DNA from: Prescottella soli
Lineage (GTDB): Bacteria; Actinomycetota; Actinomycetes; Mycobacteriales; Mycobacteriaceae
Length of the DNA: 64,000 bases
NCBI RefSeq assembly: GCF_040024445.1
Contig: NZ_CP157276.1
Span: 3,596,001 to 3,660,000, forward strand
Direction: 5' to 3'
Each line of letters opens with the position of its first letter. Position 1 is the stretch's first letter. A program made the position numbers and the translations under genes. The notes beneath the pieces were generated by a model. It ran no database searches, was not told the origin of the DNA, and saw only the letters and a list, made by a program, of their open reading frames with translations. This document shows, piece after piece, positions 42,076-52,374 of the stretch.

Positions 42076-44441
42076 CGGCCGAGGCGTTCACCGACCGGGC
42101 CACGAAGCAGCGGCACCGGGTGACCGTCCGTGGGGTGGTGCAGGGCGTCGGTTTCCGGCCATTTGTCGCGCGGCTGGCCCAGCGGCTGGGCCTCGCCGGG
42201 CACTGCGGCAACGACGAGGTGTGCGTCTTCATCGAGGTCGAGGGTCCGCCGGATGCGCTGGCGGAGTTCGCGATCGGGCTGCGTCGCGATGCACCCCCGC
42301 TCGCGGTGGTGGTGGACGTGACCGTCGAACCGTCGGTACCTCGCGGGGACGACGGGTTCCGGATCGTGCCGAGCCTGCACACCCCGGGGGCCCGGACCCT
42401 CGTCCCGCCCGACGTCGGGATCTGCGCCGACTGCGCGCGGGAACTGGCCGACCCCGCCGACCGGCGGTACCGGCACCCGTTCGTGAACTGCACCAACTGC
42501 GGGCCCCGGTTCACGGTCGTCACGGACCTGCCGTACGACCGGCCGGCGACCACGATGGCGCGGTTCCCGATGTGCCCGCGGTGCGCGCGGGAGTACGCCG
42601 ACCCCGCCGATCGCCGGTACCACGCGCAGCCGATCTGCTGCCCCGACTGCGGACCGCGGATCCACGCCGAGACCGACGGCGGCCGCATCGACGGCGACGA
42701 CGCCGTCCTCGAGCGGGTACAGCGGGAGATCGCGGCGGGCGGCATCGTCGCGATCAAGGGCATCGGGGGATTCCATCTGGCTTGCGACGCAACCGATCCC
42801 GACGCCGTGCGGCGACTGCGGGAGCGGAAGCAGCGTCCGGCCAAGCCGTTCGCGGTGATGGCGGCGGACGTGGAGGCCGCGCGCCGCGTGTGTCACGTCG
42901 GTGCCGCGGAGGCCGACGTGCTGGGCAGCGCTGCCCGACCGATCGTGCTGCTGCGCAGCAAGGCCCGCTCCGAGGTGGTGGCCGAGGTCGCGCCGGGACT
43001 CGACGAGATCGGGATCCTGCTGCCCTATGCGCCGCTCCACCACCTGTTGTTCACCCCGGTCCCGGGCAGCGACGTCCGGCCGCCGCGGCTGCTGGTGATG
43101 ACGTCGGGCAATCTCGGGGGCGAGCCGCTGTGCTTCGACAACGCCGACGCGCGCGAGCGACTGTCCGGGATCGCGGACGTGTTCCTGATGCACGACCGCG
43201 ACATCGCCGTGCCGTGCGAGGACTCCGTGCTCACGGTCGTCGACGGCACCGCGTCCCCGATCCGGCGCTCCCGCGGGTACGCGCCGCTGCCCGTGCTGCT
43301 GGACCGTCCCGGCCCGACCGTGCTCGCGGTGGGTGCCGAGGTGAAGAACACCTTCTGCCTCACCCGGCAGGACTTCGCCTTCTGCTCCGGACATCTCGGC
43401 GACATGGGGAGCCTGGAGAGCCGACACGTATTCGACGACTCCGTCGCGCAACTGTCGGCGCTGCACGGCGTCCGCCCCGACCTGGTCGTGGCCGACGAGC
43501 ATCCGGGGTACTCGACGCGGAACTGGGCCGAGGAGTTCAGCGAACGCGAAGGCGTCGACCTGCGCACGGTCCAGCACCACCACGCGCACGTTGCTTCGCT
43601 GGTCACGGAACACCGGATGGCGGGGACGCCGCTGCTGGGGGTCGCCTACGACGGCACCGGCTACGGGTGCGACCGCACCGTGTGGGGCGGGGAGATGCTG
43701 CTGATCGGGGAGGATCTCCTCGACGCCGAGCGCGTCGGACACCTGCAGCCGTTCTCGCTGCCCGGCGGCGACGTCGCGGTACGCAACCCGGCCCGCGTCG
43801 CATTGGCACTGCTGCACGAGGTGGGCCTGGACACCGCGGCCGCATCGGAACTGCCGTCCCTGCGCGCGATGGCGTCGAACGAACGCGGGCTGGTTGCAGC
43901 GCAACTCGACTCCGGATTGGGTTGCGTCCGGACGACGAGCGTCGGCCGGCTCTTCGACGGCGTCGCGTCGATGCTGGGAGTGCGGCACCGGGTCAGCTAC
44001 GAGGCGCAGGCCGCGGTGGAACTCGAGGCCCTCGCCCGTACCGCCGGCGTCCCCGCGGCGATCGAGATGCGGATCGAGGACGGCGAGCTGAAGCTCGCGG
44101 AGCTGGTGGGTGGACTCGTGGCGGGACTGTGTGCGGGGATCCCGGTGCCGGAGTTGGCCTTCGGCTTCCACTGTGCGCTGGCCGCGGCCACCGCGAGCCT
44201 CGCCGCCGATGTCGCGCGGCGGGCGGGAGTGGCGACGGTGGGCCTGACCGGTGGGGTGTTCCAGAACCGGTTGCTGACCGCGCTGGTCCGGGTCCGCCTG
44301 GAGTCCGCGGGGCTGCGCGTCCTCACGCACCGGACGGTGCCCGCGAACGACGGCGGACTGTCGCTGGGGCAGGCCGCGCTGGGACTGGCGACGCTCGCGC
44401 GTCGCGCACGGAACGATCCGATCCACGAGGTGGGGCGATGA
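42072..44441 (+). CDS. hypF: Carbamoyltransferase HypF
   Basis: The 789-aa protein makes the CN precursor from carbamoyl phosphate and passes it to HypE. Domains in order: acylphosphatase ('GVVQGVGFRPFVARLAQ', residues about 15-100), two zinc fingers ('CADCAREL...CTNCGPRF' and 'CPRCAREY...CPDCGPR'), a YrdC-like domain ('GGIVAIKGIGGFHLACDA') and a Kae1-like domain ('HHHAHVASLV', 'GVAYDGTGYG', 'LTGGVFQNRLL'). GTG 42072 overlaps the hypC stop. Confidence 0.95.
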   Translation: MTAEAFTDRATKQRHRVTVRGVVQGVGFRPFVARLAQRLGLAGHCGNDEVCVFIEVEGPPDALAEFAIGLRRDAPPLAVVVDVTVEPSVPRGDDGFRIVPSLHTPGARTLVPPDVGICADCARELADPADRRYRHPFVNCTNCGPRFTVVTDLPYDRPATTMARFPMCPRCAREYADPADRRYHAQPICCPDCGPRIHAETDGGRIDGDDAVLERVQREIAAGGIVAIKGIGGFHLACDATDPDAVRRLRERKQRPAKPFAVMAADVEAARRVCHVGAAEADVLGSAARPIVLLRSKARSEVVAEVAPGLDEIGILLPYAPLHHLLFTPVPGSDVRPPRLLVMTSGNLGGEPLCFDNADARERLSGIADVFLMHDRDIAVPCEDSVLTVVDGTASPIRRSRGYAPLPVLLDRPGPTVLAVGAEVKNTFCLTRQDFAFCSGHLGDMGSLESRHVFDDSVAQLSALHGVRPDLVVADEHPGYSTRNWAEEFSEREGVDLRTVQHHHAHVASLVTEHRMAGTPLLGVAYDGTGYGCDRTVWGGEMLLIGEDLLDAERVGHLQPFSLPGGDVAVRNPARVALALLHEVGLDTAAASELPSLRAMASNERGLVAAQLDSGLGCVRTTSVGRLFDGVASMLGVRHRVSYEAQAAVELEALARTAGVPAAIEMRIEDGELKLAELVGGLVAGLCAGIPVPELAFGFHCALAAATASLAADVARRAGVATVGLTGGVFQNRLLTALVRVRLESAGLRVLTHRTVPANDGGLSLGQAALGLATLARRARNDPIHEVGR

Positions 44442-45190
44442 CGACGAGTGACACGACGGTCGAACTGATCGGTCGGGAGCTGTCCGCTGACCTGGCGGCC
44501 GCGGCGCTGGCCCTGGCGCGTCGATTCCAGGCGGGCGCCACGCTGTGGGTGGTCTCGCCGCAGTGGGAACCGCACGCACACCACGTGGCGGTCGAGTTCG
44601 TCCACCCGGTGATCATGGGGAAACGGGCCCTGCCGTCCGTCTCGCTCGTCGAACCCGACCCGGTGGCGCAGTGCCGCGTCGCGACCCGGCCCGGCGACGT
44701 GATCCTCGCGGTGGCGTCCGCCGACCAGCCCCAGGTGCGGGACATCATGCGGCGGGCGCCGGCGTGGGGCGCGGACACGATCTGGATCGGCTCGGGTCCG
44801 CGGCCCGGCCCCGGCGCCGCCACCCACGTCCTGTGGGTGGACTCCGACGATCCCATGGTGCCCGCGACCGGACGGTTCGTGCTGATGTACCACCTGCTGT
44901 GGGAGCTGACGCACGTGTGCTTCGAGCATCCCGGGCTGCTGCAGACACCCGCCGACGCGGACGCCGACTGCGTCGACGACGTGTGCGTCACGTGCAGTGA
45001 CGAGGGCCGGCTCGCGGAAGTCGTGTCCGCGCCGTCGAATCCGCAGGGCGGCGTGCTGGTTCGGACCGCGAGCGGCGAGGAGTGGATCGACACGACCATC
45101 GTCGGCGACGTCGGGGCCCACGACCTGCTGCTGGTGCACGGCGGTGCCGCGATCACCCGTCTCGACCCGAGCGAGGAGGTACCGCGATGA
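44438..45190 (+). CDS. SIS-like/HypC-like fusion protein of the hydrogenase operon
   Basis: The 250-aa protein has an N-terminal part that resembles a sugar-isomerase (SIS) fold ('GDVILAVASADQPQVRDIM', 'GADTIWIGSG'). A C-terminal HypC/HupF-like part follows (residues about 178-245: 'VCVTCSDEGRLAEVV', 'GDVGAHDLLLVHGGAAI'). The Cys motif is internal, not at position 2 as in true HypC. ATG overlaps the hypF stop, and its own stop overlaps the next start. It may be a specialised iron-ligand chaperone. Confidence 0.75.
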   Translation: MTTSDTTVELIGRELSADLAAAALALARRFQAGATLWVVSPQWEPHAHHVAVEFVHPVIMGKRALPSVSLVEPDPVAQCRVATRPGDVILAVASADQPQVRDIMRRAPAWGADTIWIGSGPRPGPGAATHVLWVDSDDPMVPATGRFVLMYHLLWELTHVCFEHPGLLQTPADADADCVDDVCVTCSDEGRLAEVVSAPSNPQGGVLVRTASGEEWIDTTIVGDVGAHDLLLVHGGAAITRLDPSEEVPR

Positions 45191-45882
45191 CCGGTGCGAC
45201 CCCCGTCCCCGAGGGAACGGATTTCCTGTACCCGTTCATCGACGCCCACGAGGAGGGCGCCGGGGCCCTGCTCGACGACCTCGCCGCCTCCGCGCGCAGC
45301 AAGGCCGCCGAAAGTGCTCGGCTGCAGCGGGACTCGACCACCGAGTGGGGCGCCGGCATCGCGGAGGCCGGACGCCGGATGGCGGAGCGCTTCGCCCAGG
45401 GCGGCCGGCTCTACACGTTCGGCAACGGCGGCAGTTCCACCGACGCGGCCACCCTCGCGTCGCTGTTCAGCCGTCCGGCGCGGGGCCGGCCCGTCGCGGC
45501 GTGGTCGCTCGCCGCCGACCAGGCCGTGGTGACGGCGCTCGGCAACGACGTCGGCTTCGACCTGATCTTCTCCCGGCAGATCATCGCGCACGCGGGCCCG
45601 CACGACATCGCGATCGCCCTGTCGACGTCGGGGAACTCCGACGACCTGATGATCGCACTGACGGAGGCCCGGCGGCGCGGTCTGCTCACGATCGGATTCG
45701 CGGGACACGACGGCGGCCGGATGGCGGTGAGCGACGACCTCGACTACTGCTTCACGATCCGATCGCAGAGCATCCACCGCATCCAGGAGAGTCACGCGCT
45801 CGTCGGCTACCGGCTCTGGAGCGCCGCACAGGAACACATGAACAGACCGGACGGACCCGCCACCGACAGCCAGGAGGATTGA
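45187..45882 (+). CDS. SIS-domain protein, phosphoheptose-isomerase-like
   Basis: The 231-aa protein has the GmhA-like pattern 'LYTFGNGGSSTDAATLASL', 'DLIFSRQI', 'DIAIALSTSGNSDD' and 'IQESHALVGYRLW'. GmhA isomerises sedoheptulose-7-phosphate, yet no heptose pathway is nearby, and the gene sits between the HypC-like gene and hypE. It is a regular companion of actinobacterial hyp clusters as far as I recall. A role in hydrogenase maturation is likely but undefined. Confidence 0.82.
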   Translation: MTGATPVPEGTDFLYPFIDAHEEGAGALLDDLAASARSKAAESARLQRDSTTEWGAGIAEAGRRMAERFAQGGRLYTFGNGGSSTDAATLASLFSRPARGRPVAAWSLAADQAVVTALGNDVGFDLIFSRQIIAHAGPHDIAIALSTSGNSDDLMIALTEARRRGLLTIGFAGHDGGRMAVSDDLDYCFTIRSQSIHRIQESHALVGYRLWSAAQEHMNRPDGPATDSQED

Positions 45883-45885
45883 CGG

Positions 45886-46977
45886 ATGGAACCTACGACG
45901 GCCGCCGAACGCGAGGACCGGGTCCTCGACCGCATCGCGTCGTTCCGCAAGCGCCGGCCCAGGCTTCTCGAGGACGTCGTGACGCTCGCCCACGGCGCGG
46001 GCGGGAAATCGTCGGCGGCGCTGGTCGATTCGGTGTTCGTCGAGGCGTTGCGCAATCCGCAGCTCGAGCAGCTCGGGGACGCGGCTGTGCTGACGCTGCC
46101 GGCGGGGGAACGGATCGCGTTCTCGACCGACTCGTTCGTGGTGCAGCCCCTGCAGTTCCCGGGCGGGTCGATCGGGAACCTCGCGGTGCACGGCACCGTC
46201 AACGACCTCGCCGTGGCCGGCGCGCGGCCGTTGTGGCTGTCGGCCGCGTTCGTCATCGAGGAGGGCTTCGAGATCGCGTTGCTGCGCGAGATCGTCCGGG
46301 ACATCGCGGATTCCGCCGCACAGGCCGGGGTGCACGTGGTCACCGGCGACACCAAGGTCGTCGGCAAGGGCGCGGCCGACGGCGTCTACATCTGCACCGC
46401 CGGTGTCGGTGCCCTGCCGGTCACCCTCCGGCTGGGACCCGAGTACGTCCGACCCGGCGACCGGGTACTGCTGTCGGGCACGATCGGCGAACACGGCATG
46501 GCCGTGATGCTCGCGCGCGGCGAACTCGCGATCGAGGCCGACATCCGCTCCGACACCGCGCCGGTCAACGGGCTCGTCCACGCGCTGCTCGAGGCGGCAC
46601 CGTCGACGCGCTGGATGCGCGACGCGACCCGCGGTGGTGTCGGCACGGTCTGCAACGAGCTGGCCCAGTCCACCGGGCTGGCGGTGGTGCTCGACGAGGA
46701 GTCACTGCCGGTGCTGCCGCAGGTGTCGGGGGCGTGCGACCTGCTGGGTATCGATCCGCTGTACGTCGCCAACGAGGGCAAGTTCGTCGCGGTCGTCGCC
46801 GCCGAGGAGGCCGACGCGGCGCTCGCGGCGCTGCGGGCGTGCCCGGGCGGCGAGCAGGCCGCCGTGGTCGGGGAGGTGCTGGCCGAACCGGAAGGCATCG
46901 TCGCGTTGCGCACCGCGTTCGGCGGCAGCCGGATCGTGGACATGCTGGTGGGGGACCCGCTGCCGCGAATCTGTTGA
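45886..46977 (+). CDS. hypE: Hydrogenase maturation protein HypE
   Basis: The 363-aa AIR-synthase-like enzyme dehydrates the carbamoyl group on its C-terminal Cys to thiocyanate. 'LAHGAGGKSSAALVD', 'AFSTDSFVVQPLQFPGG', 'VTGDTKVVGKG' and 'RDATRGGVGTV' are the ATP-binding motifs. The chain ends 'DPLPRIC' with the acceptor Cys as last residue. It begins 3 nt after the SIS gene. Confidence 0.95.
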   Translation: MEPTTAAEREDRVLDRIASFRKRRPRLLEDVVTLAHGAGGKSSAALVDSVFVEALRNPQLEQLGDAAVLTLPAGERIAFSTDSFVVQPLQFPGGSIGNLAVHGTVNDLAVAGARPLWLSAAFVIEEGFEIALLREIVRDIADSAAQAGVHVVTGDTKVVGKGAADGVYICTAGVGALPVTLRLGPEYVRPGDRVLLSGTIGEHGMAVMLARGELAIEADIRSDTAPVNGLVHALLEAAPSTRWMRDATRGGVGTVCNELAQSTGLAVVLDEESLPVLPQVSGACDLLGIDPLYVANEGKFVAVVAAEEADAALAALRACPGGEQAAVVGEVLAEPEGIVALRTAFGGSRIVDMLVGDPLPRIC

Positions 46978-46995
46978 GCGAGAGGAGGAAACGAC

Positions 46996-47268
46996 ATGTG
47001 TCTGGGCATTCCCGGCCAGGTGGTGCGGATGGTCGACACCGAGCAGCACCTGGCGAAGGTGGACGTCAACGGGGTCCAGCGGACCATCAGCGTGCGCCTG
47101 CTGGCGGACGACGGCCTCGTGGTGGGCGACTGGGTCCTGGTCCACGTGGGCTTCGCGATGGCGAAGATCGACGAGGCCGAGGCCGCACTCACCCTCGACC
47201 AGGTCCAGAAGATGGGCGCCGACTACGAGAACGAGATCGACGCGTTCCATTCCTCGCGCATCAACTGA
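46996..47268 (+). CDS. hypC: Hydrogenase assembly chaperone HypC, copy 2
   Basis: The 90-aa protein begins 'MCLGIPGQVVRMVD' with Cys2, and contains 'GDWVLVHVGFAMAKIDEAEA'. GAGGAGG stands upstream of ATG 46996. It shares the N-terminal motif with the copy at 41809 but differs through most of its length. Its place between hypE and hypD suggests it is the HypCD-complex partner. Confidence 0.94.
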   Translation: MCLGIPGQVVRMVDTEQHLAKVDVNGVQRTISVRLLADDGLVVGDWVLVHVGFAMAKIDEAEAALTLDQVQKMGADYENEIDAFHSSRIN

Positions 47269-47293
47269 CGCCGGGGCACAAGGAGGTTGCAGC

Positions 47294-48424
47294 ATGAAAT
47301 TCGTGGACGAATTCCGCGACCCGGCGGCGGCCCGCGCCCTGGTTCGCTCGATCACCGAACTCGCCGGCGACGACGAGTTCAAGTTCATGGAGGTGTGCGG
47401 CGGCCACACCCACACCATCTATCGGCACGGCATCGAACACCTGCTGCCGCCGTCGGTGGAACTCGTGCACGGTCCGGGGTGCCCGGTGTGCGTGATCCCG
47501 ATGGGCCGCGTCGACGACGCGATGTACCTCGCCGAACAGCCCGACGTCATCTTCACGACGTTCGGCGACATGATGCGGGTGCCCGGATCGCGCGGCAACC
47601 TCATCGAGGCGAAGGCCCGGGGCGCGGACGTGCGCTTCGTGTACTCGCCCCTCGACGCCCTCAAGATCGCCGTCGACAACCCCGACAAGCAGGTGGTGTT
47701 CTTCGCGGTGGGCTTCGAGACCACCGCGCCGTCCACCGCGGTGACACTGGTGCGGGCCCGGCAGATGGGCGTGACGAACTTCAGCATCTTCTGCAACCAC
47801 GTGACGATCGTGCCGCCGATCAAGGCGATCCTCGAGTCCCCGGACCTGCGACTCGACGGCTTCCTCGGACCCGGACACGTCTCGACGGTGGTGGGACTGC
47901 GGCCGTACCGGTTCGTCCCCGAGGTGTACGGGAAGCCGATGGTGGTGGCGGGGTTCGAACCGCTCGACATCCTCGCGTCGGTGCACATGCTGTTGCAGCA
48001 GATCCGTGAGGGGCGCTGCGAGGTGGAGAACCAGTACATCCGCGTCGTGCGACCCGAGGGCAACACGCAGGCACTGAAGCTGATGAGCGAAACCTTCGCG
48101 CTGCGTCCGCATTTCGAATGGCGGGGACTCGGGTTCATTTCGCAGAGCGCGCTGAGGATCCACCCCGACTACGTCGAGTTCGACGCCGAGGAGCGCTTCT
48201 CGATGCCGGGCGTCCGGGTGGCCGATCCCAAGGCGTGCCAGTGCGGCGAGGTCCTCAAGGGCGTCATCAAGCCGTGGGAGTGCAAGGTGTTCGGCACCGC
48301 CTGCACACCCGAGACCCCGATCGGGACCTGCATGGTCTCGCCCGAGGGTGCGTGCGCCGCGTACTACAACTTCGGTCGGCTGCACCGGGAGACGGCGCTG
48401 CTGGTGGGGCGGAGACCCGAGTGA
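47294..48424 (+). CDS. hypD: Hydrogenase maturation protein HypD
   Basis: The 376-aa FeS protein is the scaffold for Fe(CN)2CO assembly. 'FMEVCGGHTHTIYRHG' and 'GPGCPVCV' hold the iron-binding and redox Cys, 'GFETTAPST' is a conserved loop, and the C-terminal 'CQCGEVLKG', 'CKVFGTACTPE' and 'GTCMVSPEGACAAYY' bind the [4Fe-4S] cluster. AGGAGG is 7 nt before ATG 47294. Confidence 0.95.
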   Translation: MKFVDEFRDPAAARALVRSITELAGDDEFKFMEVCGGHTHTIYRHGIEHLLPPSVELVHGPGCPVCVIPMGRVDDAMYLAEQPDVIFTTFGDMMRVPGSRGNLIEAKARGADVRFVYSPLDALKIAVDNPDKQVVFFAVGFETTAPSTAVTLVRARQMGVTNFSIFCNHVTIVPPIKAILESPDLRLDGFLGPGHVSTVVGLRPYRFVPEVYGKPMVVAGFEPLDILASVHMLLQQIREGRCEVENQYIRVVRPEGNTQALKLMSETFALRPHFEWRGLGFISQSALRIHPDYVEFDAEERFSMPGVRVADPKACQCGEVLKGVIKPWECKVFGTACTPETPIGTCMVSPEGACAAYYNFGRLHRETALLVGRRPE

Positions 48425-49168
48425 GCGGCCGGGCCGGCCGGACCCTGTTCGCGCGGTACGCGTACGCGCCCAACGCGCTCGGGTACTGCGGTCCCGCCGG
48501 ATCGGTGCTCGAGACGGTCGCGTGCGGGGGCGTGGGAGCCGACGTCGGCGGCGTGGACGCGGCGGCACGACAGTTCAGCGGCGCGTGGCCGTATCAGGAA
48601 CTGCTCGCCGAACAGTCCGGGGTGGACGACGCCCTCGACGAGGCCGTGGTGCGCGGCTACTGGACCGGCAACGAGCTGACCGCGGCGGTGGACCGGGAAC
48701 GGTTCGGCCGGGCACTGCTCGACCGCCTCGGCGCGCGCGCCGGACACTACTGGAAGTACCTCACCGACGACCTGCTGCCCGAGGTCGCACCCACCCACGC
48801 CTTCCACGTGTTCGGTGTGTATCCGTGGACGCGACTACTCGGCACCGGTATGCCCCAGCCGCTGCACGTCCTCGACTCGTGCCGCATCCGCAACGGCGTC
48901 GTCGTCGAACTGCGGCCCGACACCGCGGTGGTGCGGTCACGAGGGCTCCAGTTCGACGGCGTGAGGCTGATGCTGGGGCCGCTCGAGGACCGACCCGCCC
49001 GTCGGCGCACGGCCGCCGGTCCGTTCGTGCCGGATCTGCGGGTGGGCGATCGCGTGGCCGTCCACTGGGACCTGGTGTGCGACCGGCTCGACGCCGATCA
49101 GGCGGGCAGCCTCGAGCACTGGACGGACTGGCAACTGACGCAGACCAATCCGCGCCTGGCCGCCGAGT

Positions 49169-49939
<771 letters not shown>

Positions 49940-49940
49940 C

Positions 49941-50699
49941 TCACACCATCCACGCCGTAGTCGCGATCGCCACCGCGCAGGCGGCGGGCGCGAGCGCGGT
50001 GCACCAGTCGCGGCGCCCGGCCGGCGTCGCGGACAGCGGGACCGTCCCGGTGAACCCGCGCGAGAGCATCGCGAGGTGCACGCGTTCGCCACGTTCGTAG
50101 GCGCGCAGGAACGTTCCGCCCACGCCCCGCGCGGCGGCACCGACCTGGTGCAGGGTGCGGGGGTCGTCGCCGCGTGAGACGCGGGCGATGCGCATCCGGT
50201 CGATCTCTCCCGCAAGGAGATTCACGTAGCGGAGCATGAGCGTGGCCACCGTGACGACGACGCCGGGCAGATGCAGCCGGGACAGTCCCGCAGGCAGGGA
50301 GCGCATCGGAGTGGTGGCCGCGAGCGTCAACGAGACCAGCACGCCCAGGGTGCCCTTGACCAGGATGTTCCACGCCGCGAGCAGGCCGGGCACCGACAGG
50401 GACAGGCCCAGGACCGTCACGCGGTCGCCGGATTCCGCGAACGGCAGCAGCACCGCGAGCACCACGAACGGCAACTCGATGAGCATGCGTGGCGCGATCC
50501 AGCGCAGCGTGATGCCGGCGATCCGCCACACCACGAGCAGGATGAGGAGATACAGCCCGAACGCCCAGAAGGCCTCCCGCGGCGTCGCCACGACGGCGAA
50601 CACCCCGACGAACGCCGCCAGGATCTTCACCTCGGTGGGCAGCGCGTGCACCGGTGACGCGCCTTCGAGGTACAGCGGGTGGGTGTGCGACCCGGACAC
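49941..50699 (-). CDS. cbiQ: Nickel/cobalt ECF transporter transmembrane protein (CbiQ/NikQ type)
   Basis: The 252-aa membrane protein has about 5 hydrophobic segments and the coupling motif 'RMRIARVSRGDD', with a second one near 'AMLSRGFTG'. Together these form the ATPase-coupling arms of ECF T-components. GTG 50699 was chosen because the frame further upstream reads through cbiN in another frame. It begins 1 nt after the cbiN stop. Confidence 0.92.
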   Translation of the reverse strand: MSGSHTHPLYLEGASPVHALPTEVKILAAFVGVFAVVATPREAFWAFGLYLLILLVVWRIAGITLRWIAPRMLIELPFVVLAVLLPFAESGDRVTVLGLSLSVPGLLAAWNILVKGTLGVLVSLTLAATTPMRSLPAGLSRLHLPGVVVTVATLMLRYVNLLAGEIDRMRIARVSRGDDPRTLHQVGAAARGVGGTFLRAYERGERVHLAMLSRGFTGTVPLSATPAGRRDWCTALAPAACAVAIATTAWMV

Positions 50700-50700
50700 G

Positions 50701-51048
50701 TCAGGGTCCCCGGCGGCGAGCGATCGCCCGGAACAGCAGCCCCGCCACGACGAATACCGCAACCACTCCGAGCGCGCCCGCGACCCCGGTGAGCGCTGCG
50801 TTGCCGTGGATCGAGTAGCCGGCGAAGGGCGACGACGACAGGTGATGATCGGTGGCGTTCTGGGCGATGCAACTGCCCTCCAGTTGCTCGCCACCGTCGG
50901 TCTCGACCACCTCGCAGCCTCGCAGTGTCGCCGAGTCCAGCCCGTCGGGGCTCGAGCTGGCGAAGTACGACAGGATTCCCGCGATCAGCAGGGCGGCGAC
51001 GGCGAACCCCACCAGGAACCACGACTTCCTTCGCGCGATGGTGCTCAC
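50701..51048 (-). CDS. cbiN: Nickel/cobalt transporter accessory protein (CbiN/PDGLE type)
   Basis: The 115-aa protein has two membrane spans (residues about 8-28 and 85-108). The loop between them starts 'SSPDGLDSATLRG', the PDGLE-type motif that helps metal loading of CbiM. GTG 51048 overlaps the cbiM stop (GTGA). Confidence 0.88.
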   Translation of the reverse strand: MSTIARRKSWFLVGFAVAALLIAGILSYFASSSPDGLDSATLRGCEVVETDGGEQLEGSCIAQNATDHHLSSSPFAGYSIHGNAALTGVAGALGVVAVFVVAGLLFRAIARRRGP

Positions 51049-51725
51049 GTCGACGGCACCTCCTCGGTTCGTGCGGGTTGCGCCCGCAGGAGATACACGA
51101 GGTCCGGTCGCGCCCGCGCGACCGCGACCACCGTGAACGCCGTGATGATGCCCTCGCCGACCCCGATGAGCGCATGGGTGCCGAGCATGTACGCGGCGAC
51201 CGTGTGCAGCGACGTGACCGCCGACCCGCCGATCGCATACTCGACCACGAACATCGAGGACGCGAGAACCGTTGCGCACCAAGCTGACACGAACGCGAGT
51301 GCGCCGATCCCGCCGTCGCCCCGGCGGGCCAGAAGCGGGCGCAGGGCCACGGCGACGGCGTAGCCGACCGCGGTCCCGACCAGCGCCATGTTGGTGATGT
51401 TGGCGCCGAGCGCGGTGAGACCGCCGTCGGCGAACAACAGGGACTGGACGGTGAGCACGATCGAGATGCACAGCGCGCCCGTGTACGGCCCGACCAGGAT
51501 CGCGGCCAGCGCGCCGCCGAGGAGGTGCCCGCTCACGCCGGGGAGGATCGGGAAGTTGATCATCTGGACGGCGAAGATGAAGGCGGCCACCAGGCCCGCC
51601 ATCGGCGCGGTCCGCTCGTCGAGTTCGGTTCTGGCGCGCCAGATCGCGACGCCGACGCCCACGACCGCGACGGCCCAGAACAGCGCAGAGGTGGGGGCGT
51701 TGATGATCCCGTCGCTCATGTGCAT
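51045..51725 (-). CDS. cbiM: Nickel/cobalt ECF transporter substrate-binding protein (CbiM/NikM type)
   Basis: The 226-aa membrane protein binds the metal in a site that includes the N-terminal amine and His2. This decides for ATG 51725, giving 'MHMSDGIINAPTS'; a frame from 51764 would bury this motif. 'NFPILPGVSGHLLGG' holds a second conserved His. Next to a [NiFe]-hydrogenase locus and a nickel-sensor-like ArsR gene, nickel is the likely cargo. Confidence 0.93.
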   Translation of the reverse strand: MHMSDGIINAPTSALFWAVAVVGVGVAIWRARTELDERTAPMAGLVAAFIFAVQMINFPILPGVSGHLLGGALAAILVGPYTGALCISIVLTVQSLLFADGGLTALGANITNMALVGTAVGYAVAVALRPLLARRGDGGIGALAFVSAWCATVLASSMFVVEYAIGGSAVTSLHTVAAYMLGTHALIGVGEGIITAFTVVAVARARPDLVYLLRAQPARTEEVPST

Positions 51726-51880
51726 TGCGACGACATCGGTTTCGACAGCCGGTTCGATAGCCACACTGCCCTCCCGAGGGCTGGGGAATCGTCGCGGCCA
51801 AGTCTATCGGGACATGTGAACAGCTGAACAGTCTTTCCGGAATGGTCCGGTTCGTCGGTCGCTGCCCCGCACGCCGGGCA

Positions 51881-52117
51881 CTACCTGGGGCGCAAGAGGA
51901 GGAAGGCGGACAACACCGCGGCCAGGGTCAGCGCCAGCACGCGCGCGGTGTCACGGAGCGAGACTCCGATGACAAGGGCGAGGGCCGCGGGACTGATCGT
52001 CGCGAGCACGGCGCACAGGATCAGGACGGCGCGCTTGGCGCGTTCGCTCGAAACCCCGGTCGGTACGGGCGGGGCATCCTCCTGGATTGTGGGGCGGTCG
52101 TACGTCTTCGTGTCCAT
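51881..52117 (-). CDS. Small membrane protein (78 aa)
   Basis: The protein starts 'MDTKTYDRPTIQEDAPP' and has two hydrophobic spans (residues about 28-52 and 58-75) ending in 'LLLRPR'. No family is recognised. The acidic N-terminal tail and two helices resemble many small actinobacterial membrane proteins. It stands alone between cbiM and the ABC-F gene. Confidence 0.6.
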   Translation of the reverse strand: MDTKTYDRPTIQEDAPPVPTGVSSERAKRAVLILCAVLATISPAALALVIGVSLRDTARVLALTLAAVLSAFLLLRPR

Positions 52118-52374
52118 TCGGCGCGACTTTCGATCGTCGGGTTGTCAGAGCTTCTGCTTCGTTTCTCTCGGAAATCACCGTAACCATGCGTGCAAGCCCG
52201 TCCGGTGCAACCGCATTCGCTTCCGAAACTCGAAAGGCTGACGACGGGGTCGCGATGTGTCCCGTGGGGTTCGTGTGACTCCGATCCGGGACCGATCCGG
52301 GACCTTCTGCCCTGGATCGGGACGGGGATCTTGTGCGCAACAGCGGCGAATCGGCGCGTCGAAAGAGACGGATC

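Noticed and set aside
52281-52304. Tandem repeat CCGATCCGGGA twice, upstream of the end of the ABC-F gene
   Set aside because: Only two short units, with no linked gene or palindrome; it is probably chance in GC-rich intergenic DNA.
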